64,000 nucleotides of DNA from Halalkalibacter suaedae (GCF_017939705.1 NZ_JAGKSQ010000003.1:434001-498000), one strand, 5' to 3'; positions 45,184 through 54,529 are shown, counted from the stretch's first letter. Notes: a model not told the origin generated them from the sequence alone. A program made the numbers and translations.

Positions 45184-46578
45184 CTACACCTTTTTACTTG
45201 ATTGCCTCTTTCTCCTAATGCCCTCACCTTTAGAATCCTTATTAGGTAAAGTTATAATAAACTTTACTCCCTTTTCGGTATTTTCGATCTGTGGAATCGC
45301 TCCATGAAGTTCAGCTATACGTTTAACAATCGCTAGACCTAAACCAAACTTACCTTTATTTCCTTTGTAGAAAGGGTTAAATAGCTGTGGCAAATCTTGT
45401 TTTGGTATCGATTCACCATTATTTTCAACTGAGATTGTAACAATATCATTTTCCTTTTGGGCGGTAATCCAAATGGCATCTATCGCATAACGAAGGGCAT
45501 TTTCAACTAAGTTCTCTAATAGAACCTCCAACTGTTCACGATCACCTTGTAGCTTGATCTCCGCACCTTTGATGAAGATCTTTACATCTTCCCTTTGCAC
45601 TCGAAAGCGTTCTTCAATTTGAAACGCAATCTCGCCAAATATGATGTCCTCATACTTTGGTGTTTCTTCTTTTAATGAATCTAATTTAGTGTAATAGAGC
45701 ATGTCAATGACTCGACGCTCCATCCGATTAGCTTCTTCAATAATGACATCCATTGTACTTCCTAGGTCGTTTTTAGGTAGTATGCCATCCTTAACAGAAT
45801 GTGCATAGCTTTTTATGACCATTATCGGCGTTTTTAATTCATGGGAGGCATGTTGAATAAATGTTTTTTGGGAACGATCATATAAATTCAAATTTTGTCT
45901 CATTTTCTCAAATTGACTTGCTAACCGTTCAAAGTCTTTATCACCCTTCCAGACTAATGGCTCTTTCCAATCTCTATTAGCAATTTGTTCAAGGTGATTA
46001 CCTAGAACAAACAAAGGTTGACTCAGATAATGCTTTAGCCACATCGCAGGCAATAGACTTAACGCACATGTTAAAAGCAGAATATAAATAAGTCTCTCCC
46101 ATAAACGATTAACCATTTGATCACGATACGTATCCCACATATAAGAAATATGAAAGATATCAGATGACTTTGATTTGAGAATCACATAAAACACAGTTGC
46201 CCCACCATATTGAATTTCATACCTACCCCGAACTTCCTGTTGGGAATAGGCATTTTCAGCCATCTCTGTGAATACTTCTGGAGGTGGTGGTGACGGACCC
46301 CCTTCCGCCGTTTGACCGAAAGTATCAATGAAAAAATGACCAACTGAACGTTCCGCTTCACGCCTTTCGATAAAATCAAGCTCATTTCGAGGTGGATCAA
46401 TCAGATCAATTAGTGGGTAAGCATATCTTCTTTGCTCCTGTTCAATGATTCGGTATGTCTCTTCAGTGAGTGTCCCCTCTATCCAAATTGGATAAATAAT
46501 AATGATAGACAGACCTACAAGGAAAATTAAAGAGATAAACGCAAGCCAGATTCGTTGCGTTAAATTCACCTTAATCAT
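45184..46578 (-). CDS. cssS: Secretion-stress sensor kinase CssS
   Basis: A 464-residue OmpR-partner histidine kinase. Two membrane helices (about 10-30 and 165-187) enclose an extracellular sensor. HAMP follows, then HASHELKTPIMVIKSYAHSVKDGILP with the phospho-His, and the ATP domain has NLVENALRYA, NNGESIP and GLGLAIVKRI. The juxtamembrane LLPAMWLKHYLSQPL and YRDQM segments resemble CssS. Translationally coupled to cssR (ATGA overlap). In B. subtilis CssRS answers misfolded secreted protein, which fits the nearby prsA. Confidence 0.85.
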   Translation of the reverse strand: MIKVNLTQRIWLAFISLIFLVGLSIIIIYPIWIEGTLTEETYRIIEQEQRRYAYPLIDLIDPPRNELDFIERREAERSVGHFFIDTFGQTAEGGPSPPPPEVFTEMAENAYSQQEVRGRYEIQYGGATVFYVILKSKSSDIFHISYMWDTYRDQMVNRLWERLIYILLLTCALSLLPAMWLKHYLSQPLFVLGNHLEQIANRDWKEPLVWKGDKDFERLASQFEKMRQNLNLYDRSQKTFIQHASHELKTPIMVIKSYAHSVKDGILPKNDLGSTMDVIIEEANRMERRVIDMLYYTKLDSLKEETPKYEDIIFGEIAFQIEERFRVQREDVKIFIKGAEIKLQGDREQLEVLLENLVENALRYAIDAIWITAQKENDIVTISVENNGESIPKQDLPQLFNPFYKGNKGKFGLGLAIVKRIAELHGAIPQIENTEKGVKFIITLPNKDSKGEGIRRKRQSSKKV

Positions 46579-47261
46579 GAAGATAAAATCCTATAGCCAT
46601 ATCCATATAATGTTTCAAGATGAATACGTGGCATTTTCTTCCGTACTCGTCTCACTACATCATCGACAGCTCTTTCCGAACCAAAGTAATTATCTCCCCA
46701 TACGTGCTCAATAATCTTTTCCCTTGAAAAAGCTTTACCTACATCTGCCGTTAACAATAGAATTAAATCCATTTCTTTCGTAGTTAAGTCAATAATCGCT
46801 TCATCATTTGTTACCTCATCGTCAGTGACAATTCTTGCCATAGGATCAATTGAATAACGATTTAATTCGATTTTCTTAAGTTCCTGTGATGTAACACCAT
46901 ACACTCGATTAAGTAATTTCTTAGTACGTATAATTAATTCTTGAGGCAGAAATGGTTTAGCCAAATAATCATCACTTCCCATTTCAAGTCCAAGTACTCG
47001 ATCTAAATCTTGATCACGTGCTGAAATGAAAATAACAGGTGTGTCAGACTCTTCCTTTATCGCTTTTAAAAGCTGGTACCCATCCGTTCCAGGTAACATA
47101 ATATCCAATATCCATAAATGGGGCTTGTCCTTAATCGATTCTTTAGCTTGATCCCCATCATTAAATACTTTGATTTTCCAGCCTTCTTTTTCTAAATAGG
47201 CTTTTAAAACTTCAGAAAGATTTTCTTCATCCTCTACTAAATAGACAAGATAATCATTCAT
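46575..47261 (-). CDS. cssR: Secretion-stress response regulator CssR
   Basis: A 228-residue OmpR-type regulator. Receiver domain: YLVEDEENLSEVLKAYLEKEGW and PHLWILDIMLPGTDGYQL (phospho-Asp about 54), then VIFISARDQDLDRVLGLEMG and KPFLPQELIIR. DNA-binding domain: LTTKEMDLILLLTADVG, the HVWGDNYFGSERAVDDVVRR recognition region and YGYGYRILSS. These strings closely follow B. subtilis CssR. First gene of the pair. Confidence 0.9.
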   Translation of the reverse strand: MNDYLVYLVEDEENLSEVLKAYLEKEGWKIKVFNDGDQAKESIKDKPHLWILDIMLPGTDGYQLLKAIKEESDTPVIFISARDQDLDRVLGLEMGSDDYLAKPFLPQELIIRTKKLLNRVYGVTSQELKKIELNRYSIDPMARIVTDDEVTNDEAIIDLTTKEMDLILLLTADVGKAFSREKIIEHVWGDNYFGSERAVDDVVRRVRKKMPRIHLETLYGYGYRILSS

Positions 47262-47469
47262 CTTTTTTGCCTCCCTTTACCGATCATATGTATTTTAATA
47301 TATTGTATCTTATTTTGCGGATAGACACGAGACAGATGACAAACTTCACTCTAAATACCATGATAATTACATGCTTTAACATATTTTATCTATTGGAACA
47401 ACAATTCCTTTTTTCATTGCCTTATTCGAGTTATTTCCCGGTGAATATGTCGAACTTATTGGTTAATAC

Positions 47470-47510
47470 AAAAAAAGATCCTGCTTGTTAATTGAACAAT
47501 AAGGATCTTC
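47470..47510 (-). terminator. Intrinsic terminator after the 47527 gene
   Basis: AAGATCCT...AGGATCTT with inner TTGTT/AACAA pairing and TTTTTTTG on the minus strand. Confidence 0.85.
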
Positions 47511-47526
47511 CCCTTTAAAAGAAGAG

Positions 47527-47946
47527 TTATAGTGCTGCTATCGCTGTTAAAGCTGCCAAAGGTAAGATGAGTCTTCCCCATCCTCTTGGTCGTGGAGGGA
47601 AATAACCATAAGGGTATGGAGGATAAAAAGGATATGGTTGAAAAGTTGGGTATGGATAATAACCAGGGTATGCAAAACGTTCATCATTTCCCCTTGCTAA
47701 TGTAGGTTGAGGGAATTGGTAATAAGCATCAGAATATGAGGAATGATGTTGTTGGTCTAATGTCGTATTTTGATTTAGGTCAAATTGTTGCCCTGTGTCA
47801 TCGAGTGGCATGATGATATAAACATTCTCGTCATCAACATGCTCAATAATCCCTTGATAGTCAAACTGTCCATTCACTTTCAAATGTACCGGTTTATTTA
47901 AGTGCTGCTGACATTGGTGTTTCATCGAATCATGATGAGATAACAT
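47527..47946 (-). CDS. Sm-like N-domain, Pro/Tyr-rich protein, unknown
   Basis: 139 residues starting after AAGGAGGAGA. Residues 12-50 (LNKPVHLKVNGQFDYQGIIEHVDDENVYIIMP) look like an Sm/Hfq-type small barrel. Residues 60-120 are rich in Pro, Tyr, Phe and Gln (YPYPTFQPYPFYPPYPYG). The end is a hydrophobic segment (GRLILPLAALTAIAAL). Similar low-complexity proteins occur on spore surfaces, but that is only a guess. The preceding gap 47262-47526 holds no other gene. Confidence 0.6.
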   Translation of the reverse strand: MLSHHDSMKHQCQQHLNKPVHLKVNGQFDYQGIIEHVDDENVYIIMPLDDTGQQFDLNQNTTLDQQHHSSYSDAYYQFPQPTLARGNDERFAYPGYYPYPTFQPYPFYPPYPYGYFPPRPRGWGRLILPLAALTAIAAL

Positions 47947-48019
47947 TGTAGTCTCCTCCTTCTTTTTCGTTGCATTTTATGCAGCGAAACGTCTATAGGT
48001 GAATGTCTACAAAAAAATA

Positions 48020-48165
48020 TAGGCTGGGACAAAAGTGATTTCAAGGCCACTAAAAAAAGTAAAAATCACACCTTTTTCAGTGGCCTCATTTCCACGCCCG
48101 CCGGAGGGTGCGTGCCCTCATCCCGGTAGCGAATTCGAATCGACATCACGGCCTTTCTATTAACT
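48020..48165. repeat. Chimeric palindromic repeat H
   Basis: Starts with the type II end aggctgggacaaaagtgatt. It passes at about 48042 into the AAGGCCACT/CAGTGGCCT hairpin module (also in B), then into an inverted, truncated type I arm (gtgccctcatcccggtagcg, 48111-48130). The type I inner hairpin is missing. It lies between the start of the 47527 gene and the end of the insertase gene. Confidence 0.8.
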
Positions 48166-48167
48166 AC

Positions 48168-48219
48168 AAAAAAGCCTGTCGACTGTCTCGCCTTTGCGAG
48201 TCTGTGTCGACAGACTGAG
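48168..48219 (-). terminator. GTCGACA-type terminator after the YidC-family gene
   Basis: AAGCCTGTCGACTGTCTCGC.../...GCGAGTCTGTGTCGACAGACT stem, T-run on the minus strand, 27 bases past the stop. Same hairpin family as 61948-61998 and 18541-18588. Confidence 0.85.
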
Positions 48220-48246
48220 ACTTTCTAATAAGAGAGTCTACTCTGA

Positions 48247-49017
48247 CTAAATATGTTGATTAGTCATTATTTCTTGTTTTTGCTTAAAGCGTGTAACAAA
48301 GAAATATGTCTGGATAATCATGAACAAATTACCAATAACCCAGTATAACGATAATGCTGATGGTAAATTCACACCTGCGATAATAATCATTACAGGCATA
48401 ATATACATTAGTACCTTCATTTGATCATTGCCTTCAACTGCGGACATTCTTACTTGTAGAAACGTTGTCATACCAGCAACAAGTGGAATGATATAAAAAG
48501 GATCTGGTTGCCCTAAATCCATCCAAAGGAAAGTATGAAGTGCAATTTCCTCTGTTCTCATAATCGCGTAGTAAAAGGCCATTAGGATTGGCAATTGTAC
48601 AAACATTGGCATACAACCAGCTAGTGGATTCACACCGTTCTTTTGATACAAGCCCATTAATTCCTTCTGCATTTCCTGCTGTTTCTGAGGATCTGCTTTC
48701 CCAGCAGCAGTTTTGTACTTCTTTTGAAGCTCTTCCATTTGCGGACGCAATGCTTGCATCGCTCTTGTACTCTTTTGTTGCTTAAGCATCAGTGGTAACA
48801 AAAGTGAGCGAATTGCAATTGTCACAATGACAATCGATAAACCATAACTTCCTGAGAGATGCTCAGCAACGAAGATAAGTAGCCAAGACAGCGGGTACAC
48901 AAAAAAGTGATTCCAAACACCTGCTGATTCAGAGTTAATAGGCGTTTGTTCAACACCACATGCTGATAGTAAGCAAACAAGTAAAGCAATCAAAACAAAA
49001 ATATACTTTTTTTTCAA
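48247..49017 (-). CDS. yidC: YidC/Oxa1-family membrane protein insertase (lipoprotein form)
   Basis: 256 residues with signal peptide, lipobox LLSAC (Cys about 20) and five membrane helices. The first conserved cytoplasmic region reads [20 protein letters not shown], followed by [23 protein letters not shown] and [21 protein letters not shown]. It starts at TTG 49017 after GGGGAGGATAT. Bacilli have two paralogues, SpoIIIJ and YqjG; this one is not next to rpmH/rnpA, so it is probably the second copy. Substrates: membrane proteins with small extracellular domains. Confidence 0.92.
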   Translation of the reverse strand: MKKKYIFVLIALLVCLLSACGVEQTPINSESAGVWNHFFVYPLSWLLIFVAEHLSGSYGLSIVIVTIAIRSLLLPLMLKQQKSTRAMQALRPQMEELQKKYKTAAGKADPQKQQEMQKELMGLYQKNGVNPLAGCMPMFVQLPILMAFYYAIMRTEEIALHTFLWMDLGQPDPFYIIPLVAGMTTFLQVRMSAVEGNDQMKVLMYIMPVMIIIAGVNLPSALSLYWVIGNLFMIIQTYFFVTRFKQKQEIMTNQHI

Positions 49018-49043
49018 TTTTATATCCTCCCCATTTGTTGTTA

Positions 49044-49313
49044 TTACATTTGTATAACAAACGGGCGAGGCTTCTCATCATCATTACAATGATCTGAACG
49101 GGATGGAATCTTCGGTTTAAACCATGTAATCAGATGATGGATAAGATGAGGCTTGTTCTCAGACATATGAGATTGCTGACGGTTATTATGCTGCCATTCT
49201 GCTCTAAGATCCCACTCAGTCACTAGCATAGCCGTTGTAAAGGCCGCTACTAGTAAAACAGTCAAACTCACACTAAGCCAAAGAGCCGTCATATCAAAAA
49301 GAATTTCAACCAA
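49044..49313 (-). CDS. Small single-pass membrane protein, unknown
   Basis: About 89 residues if TTG 49313 is used (GAGGGGGTGGATAAG precedes it). One hydrophobic helix (about residues 8-30) is followed by a polar tail rich in His, Asn, Lys and Pro ([25 protein letters not shown]). It is located just upstream of the insertase gene on the same strand. Not recognised; start and coding status are both uncertain. Confidence 0.45.
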   Translation of the reverse strand: MVEILFDMTALWLSVSLTVLLVAAFTTAMLVTEWDLRAEWQHNNRQQSHMSENKPHLIHHLITWFKPKIPSRSDHCNDDEKPRPFVIQM

Positions 49314-49394
49314 ACTTATCCACCCCCTCAATTCCATTCGATAGTGCAATCATTGTATCATACCGCTATATAAATTCAAATGGGATCTATTGCA

Positions 49395-49438
49395 TAAAAA
49401 AGTGCCCTTAAGATCCTTTCTGACCTTAGAGCACTTCT
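49395..49438 (-). terminator. Intrinsic terminator after the LTA synthase-like gene
   Basis: AAGTGCTCTAAGG.../...CTTAAGGGCACTT followed by TTTT on the minus strand, starting 7 bases past the stop. Confidence 0.85.
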
Positions 49439-49444
49439 TTGATT

Positions 49445-51295
49445 TTACCGATCATAGAAACGAAGTAAGTCGCCAAATACAATTTGGTCTGAGTAACGTA
49501 AATCTAATGTCGCTCTTTCAAAATAAGGCTCACATTGACTACTTTCTGTTTCTAATCCACTATCTTTGTCGTAACAGATTCCTTTTGTATACACAGTATC
49601 ATCAGATATAAAACTTCCATCGCGAAGAACTGCAAAAGAATCCCGTTCAGGCGAAAGTAAATCGGAACCTAATTCAATATTCTCCTTAGTATTAATTCCA
49701 AGTAAATGAAGTATGGTCGGCTTTAAATCAATTTGACCCGATACTGTTTCAATTGTTTGTGGATCAGTACCTGGAATATGAATAATCAACGGAACTTTTT
49801 GTAATTGAATAGAGTCAAAATTAGTAATCTCTTCTTTTCCTAAATACATAGCCATTGCTTTATTATGATAATCTGAAATTCCATAATGGTCGCCGTAAAG
49901 AATAAAAACTGAGTTTTCATACATTCCTTCTTCTTTCATTTGCTTAAAGAATTGTTCAACCGCATAATCCATATAGCGTACTGTTGGGAAGTAACGATTT
50001 ACAGTACCGCTGCTTGAATTGAATTCATCAATAAAACGATCTTCTTCTCCTAATTCAAATGGAAAGTGATTTGTTAATGTAATGAATTTTGTATAATACG
50101 GTTGTGGCTGTTGTTTCAGTAGATCAATAGATTGCTCAAAGAAATCAGCATCCTTTAAGCCCCATCCAATGGAATTCTCTTCTGTTACCTCATATGAATT
50201 GATATCAAAAAATTGATCATAGCCTAGTGATTGATACATCAAATCACGATTCCAAAAGCTCTTGTTATTAGCATGCATGACCGATGTGTAATAGCCTTTT
50301 TCCCTCAATTCTTCTGGTAATGCTTGATATTCATTACCGGAATGTGTAAAAAAGACAGCCCCACTGTCACGCCCAAATAACGAGTTATCAACCAAAAACT
50401 CAGAGTCAGATGTTTTCCCTTGAGCTGTTTGATGATAGAAGTTCTCAAAATAAAGACTTTCATCAATTAAGTCATTAAGGAAAGGAGTGATTTCTTTTCC
50501 GTTCACTTTCTCATTTATCACAAAGTCCTGCAGTGACTCTAATGAAAGAACAATAATATTCTTCCCTTCAATTGAACCATAAAAACCCATATCTGGTTTT
50601 TTGTATTGTTCTCGGCGATAATGAACAATTTCATTTATTTCTGATCCATCTGCAAATACGCGCTGTGCTTTCGTTTGTGATTGGATGACCGCATCATACA
50701 CATGAAAATTTAAGATCCCGATATTCTTAACTAATAGTTCCCGGTCAAAGGATCTTGTCAACAATTGTGGTCTCTCAATTTGGGCAAGACCGAGATTTAG
50801 TACAAAGATTCCAACTGATAAAGCCATCACTACTAGTGCTGGACGTTTATAAATTTTCATTCCACTAATCGAATGTTTAGTAAGGAGATAAACGATTAAA
50901 ACGATATCAACCATTAAGAAAAGATCAGTAAACTTAATTAACTCTGTTATTCCTCCCTGGACATCCTGTGCATTGCTCGTTTGGAAGAAAACAGGTAGTG
51001 TTAGAAAATCATTAAAGAAGCGAAAAAATAATACATTAATGTACAGAATAGTCGTTCCCAAAATGCTTAAGGCAACGATCATTATTTTTCTTAGTTTATC
51101 TTTGAAGAAGAATGAAATACCAATCAAAAACAAAGTTGAGCTAAGTGGATTTATAAATAGTAACAGTTCCTGAAAAATGCTTTCTGAACGTATATTAAAG
51201 TACAGTTTATAAACAAGGTAAGTCTTTATCCACAAAAAAAATACGACTAACCAAGTCATTCTTTCTTCGGCAAAGAATCGTTTAATGTTAGTCAC
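49445..51295 (-). CDS. Lipoteichoic acid synthase-type sulfatase protein (LtaS/YfnI/YqgS family)
   Basis: A 616-residue polytopic enzyme. Five membrane helices fill the first 190 residues, then the extracellular sulfatase-fold domain. Active-site strings are LSLESLQDF (metal Glu), QGKTSDSEFLVDNSLFG (catalytic Thr) and YGDHYGISDYHN (metal Asp-His). It polymerises glycerol phosphate from phosphatidylglycerol onto a lipid anchor, or primes that reaction. Bacillus has four paralogues and the sequence alone does not tell me which this is. Confidence 0.9.
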   Translation of the reverse strand: MTNIKRFFAEERMTWLVVFFLWIKTYLVYKLYFNIRSESIFQELLLFINPLSSTLFLIGISFFFKDKLRKIMIVALSILGTTILYINVLFFRFFNDFLTLPVFFQTSNAQDVQGGITELIKFTDLFLMVDIVLIVYLLTKHSISGMKIYKRPALVVMALSVGIFVLNLGLAQIERPQLLTRSFDRELLVKNIGILNFHVYDAVIQSQTKAQRVFADGSEINEIVHYRREQYKKPDMGFYGSIEGKNIIVLSLESLQDFVINEKVNGKEITPFLNDLIDESLYFENFYHQTAQGKTSDSEFLVDNSLFGRDSGAVFFTHSGNEYQALPEELREKGYYTSVMHANNKSFWNRDLMYQSLGYDQFFDINSYEVTEENSIGWGLKDADFFEQSIDLLKQQPQPYYTKFITLTNHFPFELGEEDRFIDEFNSSSGTVNRYFPTVRYMDYAVEQFFKQMKEEGMYENSVFILYGDHYGISDYHNKAMAMYLGKEEITNFDSIQLQKVPLIIHIPGTDPQTIETVSGQIDLKPTILHLLGINTKENIELGSDLLSPERDSFAVLRDGSFISDDTVYTKGICYDKDSGLETESSQCEPYFERATLDLRYSDQIVFGDLLRFYDR

Positions 51296-51391
51296 ATTCT
51301 AACCCCTTTCGTTCTTTAAATATTCTTAATTAATCTTAATCCTTTCTTTATATAAGTCAACAGATTCACATAGTTTTACAAAAAAAACACA

Positions 51392-51430
51392 AAGAAAAAT
51401 GACCACAAGAATATACCTTTGTGATCATTA
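51392..51430 (-). terminator. Intrinsic terminator after the HAD gene
   Basis: AATGATCACAA/TTGTGGTCATT (one mismatch) followed by TTTCTTTG on the minus strand. Confidence 0.7.
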
Positions 51431-51503
51431 AAATATTAACTCATTTATATATTTTTCGTCTATGTTTATAAGTAATTAATTGAATGAACATATTTCCTAT
51501 TTT

Positions 51504-52346
51504 CTATATATTTACACGCAGTTGCTTGCGAAACACTTCCTTAATCATATAAGACACTCCATTTTGCTCAGTAGATCTAGTTAACCAATCTGCAGCTTCC
51601 TTAACAGATAAAGATGCGTTCCCCATCGCTACTCCAAGTCCTACTTGATTAATCATTTCAACGTCATTGTCTTGTGCACCGATTGCAACCATCTGGTCAG
51701 CCGCTATGCCTAGATTCTGTCCTAACACTTGTAAACCTCTTGCCTTAGAGACACCTGTTCTAACTATATCAATTCGACCGTTAGCTGATGGGAGAAATCT
51801 AACGCCAACTATGATCTTTGCTAAATGCTCCATTGCTTTCTTCTGTTCCTGTTCATTAAAGAATTGAACTTGAATTTTTGATGGAGCAATCGGTTCTTCA
51901 ATCATTTGCTCACTAATTGAATCGACAAAATTGATCGGATAAAAGAGTGGATCCCCAACCCCAATTGTCATCTTGGCGATAAGGTGATTTCTTTGTCTCA
52001 CTTTATTGCCAATTGAATAAGATTCGTTCATGACTCTAATATGGCATTCGTACTGCTCGAGTAAATCGACGATTTGTAAGGCTTTTTCTTCTTTAATTCT
52101 TCTGACAAAGATCGGATTTTCTGCATCCGCGGCAATAAAAGCTCCATCACTTGTGATTAAACAGTCATCAACCTTTAACGTTTTTGCGATTTTTTGTGCG
52201 GATTGAAAAGGTCTTGAAGTTGCTAATGTTACATAAACTCCCTTACTCTTCACATATTCAATAGCATCCTTCGTTTGTTTCGTTATTCTAGCGTTAGACT
52301 TAGGTATGATTCCATCAATGTTCAGGGCTAATAGTTTGTATGACAT
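51504..52346 (-). CDS. Cof-type HAD hydrolase
   Basis: A 280-residue HAD-IIB phosphatase. Motif I is modified, reading LLALNIDGIIPKSNARI. The usual DxD aspartates appear as N-I-D, so the nucleophile position holds Asn, which is odd for a phosphatase. Motif II is TLATSRPF. Motif IV is VAIGAQDNDVEMINQVGLGVAMGNAS. The cap domain lies between about 80 and 195. Similar to the YhaX/YitU group. The Asn at the nucleophile site makes a catalytic role doubtful. Confidence 0.85.
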   Translation of the reverse strand: MSYKLLALNIDGIIPKSNARITKQTKDAIEYVKSKGVYVTLATSRPFQSAQKIAKTLKVDDCLITSDGAFIAADAENPIFVRRIKEEKALQIVDLLEQYECHIRVMNESYSIGNKVRQRNHLIAKMTIGVGDPLFYPINFVDSISEQMIEEPIAPSKIQVQFFNEQEQKKAMEHLAKIIVGVRFLPSANGRIDIVRTGVSKARGLQVLGQNLGIAADQMVAIGAQDNDVEMINQVGLGVAMGNASLSVKEAADWLTRSTEQNGVSYMIKEVFRKQLRVNI

Positions 52347-52502
52347 TCTTGTAAGTCCCCCTTCTCAGTTGTCCATCTGAGCAGCTTTTTAACATAGGCT
52401 TGCTCTTTCTTCTCATCTTATGAAAGATGCTCACTTAATAGAACTAGACGTTGCCTTGAAGTTTCTTTATACTTTTGTCATACAGTGAATAAGGAGTAAA
52501 TT

Positions 52503-52688
52503 ATGAAAAAAACACTGAATTATTATATGTTACCAATTGCATTTTTCATCCTATTGTCCTCGGTCGAATTTGTAAACAAAGATGGCCATACGATTATGAT
52601 GAGTTTACTTGGAGCAACCTTACTTGGATTAGTTGTTGGTCTTATCTTTCATCTAGCTATGGTCATTAAGAAGAAGGTTTCAAGCTAA
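52503..52688 (+). CDS. Small two-helix membrane protein, unknown
   Basis: 61 residues: a basic start, helix about 6-23, charged turn FVNKDGHT, helix about 32-56, and a basic end KKKVSS. Positive-inside signals place both ends in the cytoplasm. The start ATG follows AAGGAGTAAATT. Not recognised. Confidence 0.6.
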   Translation: MKKTLNYYMLPIAFFILLSSVEFVNKDGHTIMMSLLGATLLGLVVGLIFHLAMVIKKKVSS

Positions 52689-52783
52689 TCGTTATATTTA
52701 CCTACCACGGTATAAGACAATACGGTTTTTAGCCAACACACATCCCCCGTAGGCTGAGTCGTAGCGTCCTTACATGACTTAAT

Positions 52784-52823
52784 AACAAAGAGCTTGTCGA
52801 CACAGTCGACAAGCTCTTTGTTA
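52784..52823. terminator. Bidirectional terminator after yheA
   Basis: AACAAAGAGCTTGTCGAC/GTCGACAAGCTCTTTGTT, nearly perfect, with the GTCGAC core shared by several hairpins in the window. Confidence 0.88.
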
Positions 52824-52829
52824 TTAGTA

Positions 52830-53183
52830 CTATTGTTGATCAGGGTTACCGTAAATTTCTTCCAATGGTTCTGTAATGATTTTGTTTACATCGCCAATGA
52901 TTACACTCAAACGTTGCTCTGCTTCCATCAGCTTAGAAATTAAATCATGTTGCTGTACAAGCTCAAACTGTTGTTGTGCTTTTTGTGCTTCTTCCTCAGT
53001 AATTTGGATACCTTGCATTTGTTTTTGCTGTAAGTCTAATTGTAATTGTCTGAAATTCTCTAGCATCTTGTTCGCAACTTCATCCGCAGCAATTTGTTCA
53101 TGGAGTGATTTTAATGTAGAGAATTCCTCACTCTCTGCTAGAGTACGTTTTAATTCTTGTGCCTTATCATGAATATTTGACAT
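52830..53183 (-). CDS. yheA: YheA, YlbF/YmcA-family protein
   Basis: 117 residues, all helical. It contains ADEVANKMLENFRQLQLDLQQKQMQG, VQQHDLISKLMEAEQRLSVIIGDVNKII and PLEEIYG, matching YheA (UPF0342). ATG 53183 is used because GGGGGAC lies 9 bases upstream and the length then equals that of YheA. Relatives YlbF and YmcA act with YaaT in RNA turnover and phosphorelay control; YheA itself is uncharacterised. Confidence 0.9.
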   Translation of the reverse strand: MSNIHDKAQELKRTLAESEEFSTLKSLHEQIAADEVANKMLENFRQLQLDLQQKQMQGIQITEEEAQKAQQQFELVQQHDLISKLMEAEQRLSVIIGDVNKIITEPLEEIYGNPDQQ

Positions 53184-53273
53184 TATGTATGTCCCCCTCA
53201 ATTAAGTATCCTAACGACTATAACATGTTCACTACTACATTTCATCTTTTGCAAACACATCCTAATTAATATA

Positions 53274-54416
53274 CTACCCTAATAAGATCACAATAAAACC
53301 TTGGAATAATCCAATAACCCCGCCGAGAAGGGCACCTAAATAAGTAATCATTTTAAATTCTTTTTTTGATATTGATAGAACTAGTTCTTCTAATCGTTCA
53401 ACCGAAAATGTTTGGACTTGTTCTTGAACAATTTCATCTAAGTGAATATGCTTAAGCAGAGCTTCTAAATTTTTAGATAAAAAGGAAACAAGAAAGGACA
53501 CGCCTTTTGGAATCACCTTATTAATTACATCATTCTCGTATGTTCCAGCCCAATCTCGAATCGGTTGATCTAACCAATCAAAAACAGATAAATTTCCCTC
53601 AATCGTATTTGTCAGAATTGTAATCACTTCTTCTTCATTTAGATGTTTCTCTATCTCAGAAAATTTGATTTGTTTTAATTTATTCCATTCTTTCTCTAGA
53701 AGCTGTTGTACGAGTTTGTTTGTTTCCTCATCATGCAAAAATTTGACCAATGCTGGTTGAACCTTGTCCACTAATCGATCATTCCCTAAAAACATTGAAA
53801 CCATATTACCGATTGTTCCTTTTTGCATAAGAAAACGATCAATCATTACACTCAAACGTTCTTTTCCTTCCTCACTTTTCAGAAAGACTTCACCACGTTC
53901 TAGTACATAAGTAGTAATAGATGGAATTTGGGCAACTGCTTTTTGCTGTAAAGACATAGGGATCAATTGTTCCATTGTTTTTTCACGGTTAGTAAGGATA
54001 AAGTTTCGATAACTACTCGTAATTAGTTTCGTTGATTTTTCTTGTAGCAATGCTTTGGGATTAGCGAGTCCAAATTCTTTTTCGATTAACTCCCCACCAG
54101 TTAACTCACTTTTCATCAGTGATCTAACTTGATTTTCAATCCACTCGCTCATTCCTGTCACAAATGTGTGACTTTGTATCTTTTTCCCTAAACCTTCTGC
54201 CGTTACTAAATAGTCGATAACCATCTTTCCAAGCTGCATTGCTAACTCGTCGTGTCGCTTTGGAATTAAACCAGGCGTAAACGGAACACGCCATTTTCCA
54301 ATTCTTCGTTCCGTATAAGGTCTAAAAAGCATTTTAATAGCGAGAGAGTTAGTCACTCCGCCAATGGCTGCTCCAATAACTACCATAAAAGTTATCATTA
54401 GTATTGTTGTTTGCAT
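53274..54416 (-). CDS. yheB: YheB, DUF445 membrane protein
   Basis: 380 residues starting at ATG 54416 after AAGGAGTGAC. An N-terminal membrane helix (about 4-22) is followed by the DUF445 signature GGVTNSLAIKMLFRPY and FTPGLIPKRHDELA. A long helical body and a C-terminal membrane helix (about 357-378; YLGALLGGVIGLFQGFIVILL) complete it. Paired with yheA, as in B. subtilis. Function unknown. Confidence 0.9.
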   Translation of the reverse strand: MQTTILMITFMVVIGAAIGGVTNSLAIKMLFRPYTERRIGKWRVPFTPGLIPKRHDELAMQLGKMVIDYLVTAEGLGKKIQSHTFVTGMSEWIENQVRSLMKSELTGGELIEKEFGLANPKALLQEKSTKLITSSYRNFILTNREKTMEQLIPMSLQQKAVAQIPSITTYVLERGEVFLKSEEGKERLSVMIDRFLMQKGTIGNMVSMFLGNDRLVDKVQPALVKFLHDEETNKLVQQLLEKEWNKLKQIKFSEIEKHLNEEEVITILTNTIEGNLSVFDWLDQPIRDWAGTYENDVINKVIPKGVSFLVSFLSKNLEALLKHIHLDEIVQEQVQTFSVERLEELVLSISKKEFKMITYLGALLGGVIGLFQGFIVILLG

Positions 54417-54529
54417 TTTTGTCACTCCTTGATTTCCCATTCACAAAATAGGCATTTATCACATAGTATACGATACGTCCTTTTTCCTCGCTAGTTTCAG
54501 TTCTAACATATATGAAGGAGGTCTTTTAA

